A DNA stretch of 64,000 nt from Anthopleura xanthogrammica (Eukaryota; Cnidaria; Anthozoa; Actiniaria; Actiniidae): the NCBI GenBank assembly GCA_964019055.1, contig OZ025207.1:17734230-17798229 (forward strand), given 5' to 3'. Both the position numbers and the translations under genes were made by a program. Of the stretch, positions 1-12,500 are shown one piece after another. Position 1 is the first letter of the stretch, and each line of letters opens with the position of its first letter. The notes beneath the pieces were generated by a model. It made no database searches. It was given only the letters and a program-made list of their open reading frames with translations, and had not been told where the DNA came from.

Positions 1-170
1 CCCATTTGAGACTACTGTCATTCTCTACTAGAGTATCATTTCTTTGTTTAACGGTTTCAAATGAGAAGATACATGAATATAGATACAATTCAAACAAAGA
101 ATCTTATTCCCAAGAGAATGACACATGGTCTGAAATAGAAAAACATTACGCCTAAATAAATAAGGTCTAT
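1..170. repeat. Truncated copy of a dispersed inverted-repeat element (family A), in an MCM4 intron
   Basis: This stretch has a left arm resembling CCCATTTCAGACCATGTGTC and a right arm GAGAATGACACATGGTCTGA in opposite orientation. Between them is a core that recurs at 14013-14180 and in part at 14258-14400. The window start cuts the left end. No coding potential is seen. The element sits in the intron ahead of the first visible MCM4 exon. It is called a MITE-like non-autonomous DNA transposon from its structure only. Confidence 0.65.
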
Positions 171-223
171 TACCACCTCTAGGGTAGATTATGTTTATTA
201 AATGTCATATATTGTGTTTCCAG

Positions 224-1814
224 AAATGCGTAAGGTTGGCAGCAGCCGTGGTGCTATATCAGCGTACCCCAGACAGCTAGAGTCCTTGATCAGGTTATCA
301 GAAGCTCATGCACGGATGAGACTGTCTAATGTGGTTGAAAACGTTGATGTAGAGGAAGCAATAAGGTAGGATTCATAAGCAAATGTTAGTAACTGGTACC
401 CTACGCGGAAATTTTATGACAAACATACTTTTTCTAATGGCGTATTTTTGCGTGGCCCAAAAATGTACTTCAGTTGCCAAGTGCTTTGAAGTATCTAGTT
501 TTCAAACTTACATATTTGATTAGGGGTAAGAATGGGCACCTTAGAGCAGTCTTGGTATGACTATGAAAAACTTACTGCATGGACTGCGCAGTGCCGTGAA
601 TGTGTCAGTGCCATGCCGGGTATGAAAACATTTGCAATTCCGTGTCCATGCTGTGCCATAACCGTGCTGTGACTTTTCACACTCACTTCCTTCACTTCAA
701 GTTTATCTGTTGTCAGTGGATGGTGCTGCTTCGATTGCAAAGGTTTTTGAAATGTCTGAATTATTCAATAGGAAAGATTCCGTCAAATTCCTGTCTTGCG
801 CTCCCTTGTCTTGGGTTTTGTGCGGTAGAAGCTGAAGGTCTTATTGCTGATTCTTTTGTTGTATTTATTGCAGACTCCATCGTGAGGCCTTGAAGCAATC
901 AGCCACAGATCCAAAGACTGGTTTGATTGATGTCAACATCTTGACTACTGGTCTCAGTGGCTCTGATCGCAAGAAGCGTATGGAGCTAGCCAAGTCGCTT
1001 AAGGACATGATTCAAGCAAAGGGCAAGATAGCAAGTGTGGATTACCAGAAGACCTTCGGTGAACTTAGAGAAGCATCAGATATGGTAAGAATGTGTAAAA
1101 AAATCACACCCAGATTTTGTTGTTTGTTTTCTTGCTGATGAAAGATGACACCAATTGAAACTCAAAGGGAAAAATGAATGCTATAAGTGATTTCTTTGCA
1201 AACTTCAGTATTGTTGGACGTGACCTAACAATGCGTGTTGCAGGGTTTACCGAAATTGGTGTTATTTCCAAGTTATACTTTTCGCAAATATTGTGACCAC
1301 AAATTCTAAACTTTTGGTGAATGTGCTATGAAAACAATGCTATAAGAACATCCCCTGTTGATGCAATTGAAACGTGCGAGGTCGTTCCTCCCAACAAAAT
1401 CGTTGGCATTATTGGCCGTTTTGAAAAAAAGATGCCTTTGTTAAAATATAAAACAAAACCACGTAAAAAAGCATTTAAGACCATAAACTTGGGTTTGCAT
1501 TGCGACCAAATAGAAACAAAATAATGTTTTTTTGCTTCCTCTTGGACACTAGTCCTACTGTGTATCTTCAGTAGTTTTTCTCTTGCGCAATTTCTGCTTT
1601 TGACCCCACCTTTTTGTTTCTATGGCACAGCTTCCCTACCCCCCATTCCCTGTTTCTCCATTTTCTGAATGAACTGGATGCAACACTTTTTCTTATTTTC
1701 GAAACGTCAATTTGTTTTCAGCCTGTTTCAAGAGAACATTATGATGGAGCACTCAAGATTCTCCAAGATGAAGATTTCCTTATCGTCACTGGAAAATCAA
1801 TTCGTTTGATGTGA
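224..1814 (+). CDS. MCM4: MCM4, DNA replication licensing factor, C-terminal three exons (5' partial)
   Basis: The coding exons are 224-365, 874-1084 and 1722-1814 (stop TGA at 1812-1814). All visible introns are GT-AG and the frame is continuous through phases 2 and 0. The 147 visible residues begin MRKVGSSRG and end TGKSIRLM, and they match the MCM4 C-terminus. They include the end of the AAA+ region ([18 protein letters not shown], the sensor-2 helix area), then [13 protein letters not shown] and [11 protein letters not shown], and finally the winged-helix tail. MCM4 is one of six subunits of the MCM2-7 ring, the ATP-driven helicase loaded at origins in the nucleus. The catalytic Walker motifs and the phosphorylated N-terminus lie upstream of the window. 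The next gene starts 1.77 kb downstream on the same strand. The MCM4 assignment over other MCMs rests on the SATDP/ILTTG and TVTGK-like tail segments as known for the family. Confidence 0.95.
540..600. repeat. Fragment of the AGAGCAGTTTTCGT element family, in an MCM4 intron
   Basis: Bases near 544-575 read TAGAGCAGTCTTGGTATGAC followed by TATGAAAAAC. They match the terminal sequence of the full inverted-repeat element at 19605-19791. Only one end is recognisable here. Confidence 0.4.
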
Positions 1815-2098
1815 TTGCCATAGCAACCGTAAAATCAACCTGTATTATACTCAATTGCTTTGAACTCTTTAACTGATTGATTGGTAGAACAGTAGTGCTT
1901 GCCATTTGTAACATTAGAAGTTCATCAACAGTGACTGACTCCAACGAAAACAAAATCCAACACCTTGAAAGGATTATCATGTGTAAACCGTTAATGGAAT
2001 GAAAAACGAACCGCAAAATGTATACGAATATCTCTTATGGTGTCTGTCGTTACCTAGCTGTGTGGTTTGTACATCGTTTTTTGTAAAGTTTATTATCA

Positions 2099-2104
2099 AA
2101 TAAA
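2099..2104 (+). terminator. MCM4: MCM4 polyadenylation signal AATAAA
   Basis: A canonical AATAAA lies 285 bases after the MCM4 stop codon. It is followed by a T-rich stretch at 2119-2135, as expected of a 3' end. This puts the MCM4 3' UTR at roughly 1815-2120. Confidence 0.75.
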
Positions 2105-2119
2105 AGCATTGCAATATTC

Positions 2120-3480
2120 CCTTGATTATTTTTTATCTCTCGCTTAGATACAAATCAACAAGTCGGTAACAAGGCCTTGTAACTTATCGCGCAATAGAGC
2201 ATTTTCCAATTCGTACAATACCGCGCGCTGTTAACCTTGATTACAGACGATTACATATTTACTCTAGTCTACTGCTGAGGAGACTACATTTACTCAGAGT
2301 TAGCCTCGTACAAACTCGTACCAACAGACATCCATACTGGAGTATCAGTTTGTTACACAATAGATAAAAAACTCATTCGAGTTGCACGCAAATTCGAGAT
2401 CATTCCCGTAAACGTTGAGAAAAGAACACCTTTGAGCAGTACAGTAGATTGTTACAAGGAACACTGCACAGTATGGCAGCTTGCTTATCCGTTCCTCACG
2501 CCTTCAGTCTGTTTTCAGTTAGCAAGTTCTACTGAATGATTTGCTCGCTCGTATGTTTGCGCAACACATGCAACTTGTTTTTTTTTTTGTTTTTTTCGGC
2601 TAAAAAAAAAAACCAAGTGAACAGCGCAAGATGAGGCAAGCTGTTGCTAAAAAGGAAGGAAGCGCAAAACCTGCGCCTGATGACTTCATGACGAGGATTA
2701 GGGAAATTTTACTGAATTCCGTTCAGCAGACTCGTAATGTCTAGCATTGTAAATGATGAAAAGATCAATTTTATCGCGCCCCAGACACCATCGTTATTTT
2801 ATGGATGGGTTGAATTTTTTTGGGGGAACAAATCCCGCGAGGAATGCTACTTAAGTCCCATGTCTCATTGAGCTGTGGAATTCTTTACCAGTGTGACCAA
2901 AACGACTCTCCAGCTGATCTGAGATGGAGATGAAGTCATTGCACGTCATGAAGCCTGCGATAATTTTATTGCTTACTATCAATAGACGTCACTTCCGGTA
3001 GTATCTCCGTTTTAACCGTGCTGGAGGTTGTCTGTGTATCTTGTTTTCTGGTTTTATGTTGTACAAATAGTCAGAATACTTTGAGGAGTTATTTTGACAT
3101 GATTTGAGTTAAGAATCACTAGTTGCCCCCCAGTCAACCATTGGTTGCCCCTCAGTCAAATCCAGAAACGTCACGTGATTGATAGTAAGCAGAAAATGTC
3201 CAGAATACAAAATCTCAGCAATATCCTTAAAAAAAAATAGCGAAGAAGCATGCAGTATTTTCTTATCTAATCGTAGCGAGTAGGCTTCTAAGGGTAACAC
3301 CTCAAGTTTGCGAATTTTTTTGATTCTGATTGGAAGGACGAAAACGGTATATGAAAGAATATCACTAAAAGACACACCAAAAAAATCTGCAATTAGGTCT
3401 GTTTATATTTATATAATATTGCAATCTCTCTTTTTCTAAGCAAGTATTAAGAAAACGTAAAAAAGTAATGGTAAATTGGA
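2120..3480. other. Intergenic region between MCM4 and IPO4
   Basis: No gene is seen. The region contains T-rich and A-rich runs at 2577-2612. It also holds a possible small foldback whose arms lie near 2968-2990 (GCTTACTATCAAT) and 3168-3192 (ATTGATAGTAAGC), both beside CGTCA sequences. The short open frames here show no protein-like features. Confidence 0.6.
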
Positions 3481-3584
3481 AACGCCACGCCCTGTGTACC
3501 TCTTTCTAACCCACCCTCCCCTCCCCTATCGTTTCAGCTTCAGTATTCGCGAGGGCCTGGGGTCAAGTCAATCAAACCTCAAAA
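3480..3584 (+). promoter_or_regulatory. IPO4: Probable IPO4 promoter / 5' UTR
   Basis: This short region before the IPO4 start codon has a pyrimidine-rich run (3508-3530) and two CpGs in the ATTCGCGAGG segment. The start context is AAAAATGGCGGAG, with A at -3 and G at +4. No TATA box is evident. The extent is inferred only from position. Confidence 0.4.
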
Positions 3585-6500
3585 ATGGCGGAGCTGGAGC
3601 AGATTCTACAAAAACTTCTTGTACCGGACAATGCAGTGATCAAACAGGTAAAACACCTGCGTTTCTCTTACAGATAAATCCTAACCCTTGTGGACATCAT
3701 AGAGGAAACTTTTGATCTTTTTTTCCTCCAAGGCAACAGCTGAATTACGAGAGGCCTTCAAGAGTCCTACTGTCGTCCCATCTTTGATCACAGTGTTGAC
3801 CAGCTCACAGAATCCCCAGGTAACTTTAGAATAATAGTATTCACGATAATTTTGATGTGGAATACTTAGTCTTAATTTAGAAATCAGTTATCAGGTGCAA
3901 GGATGTTTTTGCAGGTGTTTAATTCAGCCTACCGACATCTCATTTTCGTATTGACATTAGATTGTGCTCACGTGTTGTGATCCAAGAAACACCTGAGTGA
4001 AAGTATATCGTAAGATTAGATCTTATACGATTGTTTATTTACTTGATCGTCTCGTCTTTTTATTACAGACTTTTCCATCAATTATTTAGAAGAACTTTTT
4101 CATGATATTAACCCGGGATATTAATTATTAGTGGACTGCAGTCGAAGTTAAAATAAGATTTCTGTGATGAAAGGTTTCATTAAAATTATGCATTTTTTAT
4201 TCTACCTATTACAAACATATAAGTCTTATATATTGATGTTAAAATCAAAAACCTTCATTTAGAAATTTAATTCAAAGCCCATTCTTGATTTATTGGAGAA
4301 ATGATGAGTGAGAACATGTGGTGGGGAGGGGATGGACCTGAAATTATTCCCATTCACTTACTGCCAGCTGAGTTGACCTTCAGAATAAACTCAAGGTCAA
4401 GGTCAGCATTTCCCATTATTCTGCCAAGAGAATTCATGAAACTCATGGAGGAATTTTATTTCAATCAACAAGAAAAGTCTACATTGTATACTCAGAAAAT
4501 GCTTGAAAAATGCTAACCAAAAATAGTGACCCATAATTCCTTTCGTGGAAGGCAATCAACTCAGCTGGTGAAGGTCAGGGTGGCACAGGGGATATCGATC
4601 ACAGATCATAGACAATTTTTTCATGAATTCATGAATCACTAATTACAATTAATGAATAACCTTGATACAAGAATTTAGGGTGTAATTGGAATTTTCACGA
4701 ATCAATGTCTTCAAAATAAGCAGATCATGTATCACGGGCCGGGGAGACTGGAAGTCATGAATCACAGACTAATTTTTTTTAAATTTCCTGAATCATGGTC
4801 CACGTAAACTAAACGAACATTTTTAATTATACAGGCTCACACGGCAATTATGGAAAACAGTTTTTTACTCATTGTGATGTATATTTGTACTGATGATTTT
4901 ACCGTGTTAAAATAAACTTTATCTATCTATCTATCCAAAAAAGGGGCCGGAGGAATTAGGGGGGGGGGGGGGGGTCATTAAAAAATTACTAGATAAAAAG
5001 GGGGGGTCACATTTTTTTTGAATGTTGAACCAGGGGGGGTCATGAATAAAAATACAGTGTTTTTTTTTTTTTTTAGTCTTTTTCTGGAGGCGGGGGGGGG
5101 GGGGGGCTAGAAAATTTTTATATTTGGAAGTGGGGGGGGGGGGTTATCGAAATATTCAATTCCTTACCATTTGATTCCTCTAATTCCTCCGGCCCCCCCC
5201 CCCTTCCTAAAAAATGAATGCTCCCTAAGAAGGCTGAAAAATTAAATTGTGTTTTAAATTGTAAATAGCTTAACCTTAAATTTTTGATGATTTTTTTCCA
5301 TAAGGGTTACTTTTTTCAAATATAAAAACTAAAGGCATATATTTACAGTAAGTCACTCCACCCCCACCCCACCCCCACAGTGTATGAAATGAAATATCCA
5401 ATGAGCAGTGACACTTTTAAAATCCATTTGTTCAGTACATGATTCAAACCATTTCCCATCCTACTCCCCCTTAGTGTAAAATGGAGATCACATCATCAAA
5501 TACCCAAGGGGCAAAGGGAAAATATAATATTCTAGAGCCAACATGGCTGCTGCTGAAAAGGCAACATGAATCTCAGAAAACATGAAATAGACTATAAACT
5601 TGGTGCTTTTTTACTAGTTTCAGTACTTTCAATTTTTATTCATTCAAGGTGCGTCAGTATGCTGCAGTTCTTCTCAGGCGACGTGTGGTCAAACAATGGA
5701 CTAAACTATCCCCTGAAATACACCAAATGCTCAAGCAGTCATTATTACAAGTTCTTATCCAAGAGCCAGTCCAACTAGTTCGGCATTCAACAGGTCAAAT
5801 TGTGAGTGTCATTGCAAAGTTTGAAACTCCTGCTGGACAATGGCCCGAACTGTTGCAATTCTTAAATGAATACGTCAGAAGCAAAGAACCTGCCCAAAGA
5901 GAAGTAAGTGTACAGATATTCTTGTTGCAAAAGCAGTTGCTACTTTCTTACTGGTAAAAATGTATTCATTTATTACATCATTTATGGTATCTAAGCTAGC
6001 TTGCTTGCTCGTTGTGAAAGAGATAACGCACAGCACATGACAAAACTCATGTTGTTTGGCTGGTGTTCATTGAATCTGTAATGATGCCAGCTGAGAAACT
6101 TATATACATTATTTGTATTCTTAAAACTATCAGTCCCTATGTACTGTATATGGAGCTCTTCTGTGAGGTTTGCTCCACACACACTACCACTGCATTCACT
6201 ATTTACAACATATGAAAACTGGAGAACCCGAAGAAAAACCCTTGTGGCAATAGAGAAAGCAACACGTGCATCAAACAAACTCAAATCCCATGATCAATTC
6301 CGAGCCATATGGCTTGAAACCTGGATGATTTAATTTTTGAAATGAAATTAAAGTCTTTTATATCATATATTTTTAATCTTTAGATGGGTATGTTTGTCCT
6401 GAGCTCAGTTACAGAGTCTGTTGGAGAGCAGGTTGGTTGATTATGAAATATTCTTAAGATTAATGGCTCCACTATAACTTAATTAGTTTAGACATAATAT

Positions 6501-9500
6501 TATCCCATTTCAGACCATGTGTCAATCTCCTGCTGCTTAATAATAAAATTCTTTCTTTTACAATAGTTACTTTAAAAAGTACAGTAAGTTCAGAAGTTCT
6601 AAGTACAGGAAAACAAAGAAATATTACTCGTGGTCGGATATGGGAGAATATTACACCCAAACCAAATGGACTATGAATTATTATTATTTCAATCAATATA
6701 ATATTTTCAATTTCATTAATTTTGATTCTTTGACAGTTGAAACCTCAATTTCCTGTTCTTTTGACACTCTTTTCGTCAACGTTAGAAGACCAAGGCAGTA
6801 AAATGGTACCATTTTACACCATAAGGTATGAGTCTTATTTCTGACTGTTCAGCACTTTCTCAAATGCTTTTTTGGTTAGGCTGCACACTAAGCCCTGGTT
6901 TACTGTAGATGTTGAATTTCAAATGTCTGTGCCAAATCTAATGCAAATTAATTCAAACAATAGGTTTTGCTCATTTGCATAAGATTTGCCACATGTGAAA
7001 TTTGACGTCTAAGCTTGGACTAACAATAATTATTCAAATTGAAGTAGAAAAGGAATCAAAGCAACTCCGGTATATAAAGAGTGTGACTTGACAGTCGTAA
7101 CTGGGCATCAATAAGCTCAGTCCTCTGTGTTTGAAATCTCTAAATGAGATGGAATGTCATTTAATTTATGTCGTCATTCCAATGGCAGCAAACCAAGCCA
7201 CAGCAAACTTATATACAGCTGTAGGACAAATATTTGCAGATGTTTTTAGAGCAAAAGGAGCATCTTCTACTTAGATATTGTGAGACCCTGTGTGTTGGGG
7301 CTTAACCCACGACCTCTTGCTAAACCAGTTGTAGCTACAGTTGTATTAACTGAATATATTTGACATTAATATTAATCATGCCTTGTGGTTTACAAAACAA
7401 ACCACTTATTCAGAGAGAGAAAATATGCAGGCCTGTCTTTGTTTAGTTGGAACAGTATTAAAAAACTTTAAGAATGCTTTCAAGCAATGTGCATTGTCTA
7501 TTCATGCAGGGCTCTGATGTCAATGATAGAAAGCGTTGGAACAGATGAGGTGGTGAGTTCATTATTCCATCAACTAAGGCATAAAATAATATTAATTTTA
7601 CATGAAATATAGAATAAAGTGGTAGTGTATGTGGAGTAAAACTCACAGAAAAGCCCCATATTGGGATCCCAGGGTGATGGTTGTAAAATGTAAGTTTTTT
7701 TCAACCCCTCATTCTGTCCCTTAAAACAGGTTTTTCTGCTGGTACACCAGTTTGCCAATCATGCCCATGTCATGAGAGTTGCACACAATGTTAGCTATAT
7801 TTTTATGCCAGGGGATTTAGGGGACCAATTCAATAGGGCAGTGGCCCCCATATTAATTTGGGAAACATTTTTTCTACCTTTTTTGTCAAAAATATTCCCA
7901 GAAGGACATATCATTTTCTGTAAACCATATTTTATTTTTAAGAATTTAATTGTGAGCATCTCTACAGAACTCCTCTGGTTTAATTTTGCACAGTTAATGA
8001 CGACCGTCTAGCCCCAAATGTTTATGGCTCCTGCTTTCTCAGATTCCTGGATCTCCACCTGTATTAATCAATGAGTGGACTCGTAAACGTTGAAATAATC
8101 CTAGTAGGCAGAACCACCCCAAAAGCTTACATGGTTTTATTTTAATTAAAATTGCTTTTCCTTTTAATTTTTAGGCCTACATCAGACCTCTAATTCCAAA
8201 AGTTATGAAGGTTGTTGAAGCTCTTCTTGACGTGGATGAGGTGAGTCCAATGACTGTTTATGTAGTAGTCATGTTTCAAACTAAGAAAGTGAAGATAACA
8301 TAATCCATATTGTGTGGCATCTGTTACTGACAATAATATTGTGGTTCCAGAAAATATCAATATGCACCATGAATTTTGCAAGATCTCCCATTCCTCTAAA
8401 ATTTCCATTTTTCTTCGATACCAACTTCGTAAATTTTTCCCTTAGACCCCAACTTCCTGGAAATTTCCAATTCCCTCCATGGTGAGGTATGGATATTTTC
8501 TGGAACCACACAATATAACAACGTTATTTCGAACCAAAAGGATAAAGCCTGTGAAGCCATGGAAATCTTTGATGAGTTGGTTGAGTCTGAAGTCAGCATT
8601 GTTACTCCACACCTGATTCCATTGATGGAGTTCTGCCTGAAGGTACATTAATTTCATCAACACACTTCTCCCTTCTCAATATCTCCTCATCTTTGATTCT
8701 TCCCAATAACTGGCCCTTTTTTCACTGAAACCAATAGCAAAGCACTCCAAGCATTAGTCAGAGGACTGAGAGAGAATTTATTAGTAGGTTAGCTCCCAAA
8801 AACTACAGTGTATTGGCCCAAAAAAGCCCAAAATTTTGCCCTTATTTCACTGAAAACAATAGCAAACCACTTAGGCTTTAGTCAGAGGAACAAGAGAAAG
8901 TCTGTCAATAGGTTTTTAGCTCCAAAACATTTTGTTGCCCAAATGAGCCCAAAAATTTCATCTTTTAATTTTCAACTTTTAATAAATAGCTGTTTTTTTC
9001 CTTGAAACCAAACCCTTCTGTCATTTAAGTCAGAGGACCAAAAGAGGGAAAGTCTGTCAGTAGTATAAGTTTTTAGTTTCAAAAAATATTGGCCCAAATT
9101 AGCACAAAATGCAAATTTTTTGTGATGCCGGCATGGAATCAAATTTCATTTTTGGAATTTCCTAAAAACTGGCCCTATTTTTTCTCTGAAAGCAATAACA
9201 AACCACTCAGTCAGAACATTTTTAGGTCCAAAAAATCTTTGGTCCAAATTACCTTTAGTCATTTCTTTTAATTTTCTACATTTTTTTTTCTTTTTTTTTT
9301 TCTTTTTTCTTTATTTCTTCCTTGGTCATTGTATCTTAAGTTGTTGCATTTTGGATATTAATTTCTAACATTTTCATTACTTCATTTCGCAATCATCTGG
9401 TTTTGTTTTACTTACAGCTTGCAATGAATACCAACTACAGTTACAATTCTCGTATTAAAGCTCTGTCATTTGTTAGTTGGCTTGCTCGCATCAAGCCTAA

Positions 9501-12500
9501 AGTAAGTAGTTATCTTGGCCAATCATAATGAATGATTTGATGCGTTTTACAAATATATGTCCAACACAACTCTGTGTGTGACATATTTTATTGATTTGGA
9601 TTTTACCTAGTTTCTGATGAAGCCAAAAGAACAAAATTCAACACCCCAGCTTACCCAAGCAACCATATTTTGTCAACCATCACCTTGCTTTAATCAACCA
9701 ACACTACCATCAACCAACCAACTATCAAAAACAGCTTACCAAACAACCAAGTAATAACAATCCCCTGAACACCAAAAATGCGTTGACAGTGTTAGACAGC
9801 TATTTCAAAAAAGGTTGGTGAAGGTTTTGTTGCATGCTGCATGTTGCTTGTTGCATGTGCTTACGAAGTTTGGAATGTATTACATATATTCCTATGTAAA
9901 TACTGTCAGCACAGAAGAAAATATGCCTCAACAATGTGAAGACAAAGTTTGGGAAAATTTCTTGTTGTTGTGACCTTTCACTGCTTGCATTCACATCATC
10001 CATAGTGGAATTCAGGCTTGGTATGCAACATGCAACATGCAACATGCAAGGAAACCTTCACTAACCTTTTCTAAAATAGCTGTATACAACTCAAACCATA
10101 GGCCAATAATGTTCTTTAAACAAGCCAATGAAAATTCAGGTATTGACACTGTAAATCCTTTATCTTGTATTTGCAGTCTTTGATTAAGAACAAACTTATC
10201 ATGCCAACACTTGCTGTAGTCTTCCCCATCATGGCTGCTGCTCCCAGTGAAGAAGAATTAGCAGAACTGGATGAAGAGTTGGAGGATGGGGCAGAAGCCA
10301 GTAGACCTTGTGCTGTTGCCTCACAGGTATGTTTTTGTCAGCAACATATGGAATACTATCAATACTAGAGTGATTTAGCATCAGGATGCAAACATCAAAG
10401 ATGACGGTGCGAGCACATATATTTCTGCAACTTAGTGAGCAAAAGTTACACACAGCAGTTTTTTAGAGGGTCAAATGTGGTGCATAAGGTGCACAGAACA
10501 ATTTCAAGAAGCATCCGTGTCATTTTTTTTTTTTTTTAATGTACACCTTTGTCAAAGGTAGCTTGTTTTAGTTGAGTACAAATAATCTATTTTTGTTAGG
10601 TTCTGGACAACCTTGCTTTACATCTTCCCCCAGAAACACTTATTCCTCCTCTGGTAAGTACTTGCACTGACCTACACTGTTAAGTATTCTACTATTTGTA
10701 TAGAAATTTACCTATCTTGTTATGAAATACTGTACGTACTTGTGAACAGTGTTGTAGCTTATCTGTTGTTGAATGATTGTCTTCAGATGGAGTTTATCCA
10801 GCCAGCTGTTGGAAGCGCAAACCCTTATGAGAGAAAAGCAGCTCTTATAGCATTGGCAGTCTTGGCTGAAGGCTGTGCAGATTACTTGAGAAACAGGTAC
10901 TGGTGTCTCGTTACCATCAGCACAGACACTATCAACATCACCATCTATAGCACCACCAGCACCGCTATATCCAACAGCACCATCAATAACAACAACATCA
11001 TCACCACCATCAGCAACATCACCAACAACGACAGCACCACCATCAACCACAACAACATCACCACCACCATCAGCAACATCAGCAACATCACCAACAACGA
11101 CAGCACCACCATCAGCAACATCACTACCACCATCAGCAACATCACCAACAACCACAGCACCACCATCAACACCATCACCACCATCAGCACCATCACCACC
11201 ATCAGTACCATCACCAACAACGACAGCACCACCATCAGCAACATCACCAACAACCACAGCACCACCATCAACACCATCACCACCATCAGCACCATCACCA
11301 CCATCAGTACCATCACCAACAACGACAGCACCACCATCACCACCATCACCACCATCAGCACCATCACCAACAACGACAGCACCACCATCACCACCATCAC
11401 CACCATCAGCACCATCACCAACAACGACAGCACCATCATCAACAACAACATCACCACCACCACCATCAACAACATCACCACCACCATCGGCAATATCACC
11501 AACAACAACAGCACCACCATCAGCAACATCACTACCACCATCAGCAACATCACCAACAACCACAGCACCACCATCAGCAACATCAGCACCATCAGTACCA
11601 TCACCAACATCAGTACCATCACCAACAACGACAGCACCACCATCACCACCATCACCACCATCAGCACCATCACCAACAACGACAGCACCATCATCAACAA
11701 CAACATCACCACCACCACCATCAACAACATCACCACCACCATCGGCAATATCACCAACAACAACAGCACCACCATCAACAACATCATCACCAACAACGAC
11801 AGCACCACCATCAGTAACAACATCACCACCACCACCATCAGCACCATCAGCAACATTAGCATCATCACCAACAACGACAGCACCACCATCAACAACAACT
11901 TCACCACCAACTTCGCCATCACTATTACTATTATTATCATTATCGCCATCATTGTATTTGCCACCAACAACTGAACATCAACATCACCATCTTGGCCAAC
12001 ACAATCATCACTATTATTCTCATCATCATAATCTACTAGTACAAATATTCTTATTATAGTTTTTGAATTTTCAATACTGAACAATAGTCCCATATTTTTA
12101 TGCTACCAATGTACATCTTTGGTGATAAATTTTATGATTATTTTTTAATTTGTTCCACTTTTACTTCTAGATACTTAGAAGCAGCGCTTGAAACAGTTTG
12201 CAGAGGTAAAGAACATATTATGAATAACTCGATAAGCCATGGAAGACCACAGTTTATCCTGTAGCGCTTATTTTGTTTTTTCCTAACGTCGTTGTGTATT
12301 ATTTTCCAGGGTTGTCTGATAATCATCACATCGTCCAGAATGCTGCATTGTTTGCCCTTGGACAGTTTTCAGAATATCTTCAGGTACAGATGCTCGACTT
12401 TTGCAGTTGTCCCATCTGCAGTTCTAAAATTAATATATTGATATTTTTAAAAAAATCGTTTCATCATATTAAATTAGTTACTTCGATTTTTGTGAAATCA

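Noticed and set aside
10712..12093. Open frames of 283-410 codons on both strands
   Set aside because: They cover the CAN minisatellite and are biased by its three-base period. They have no domain and overlap the true IPO4 exon 12 only at its end.
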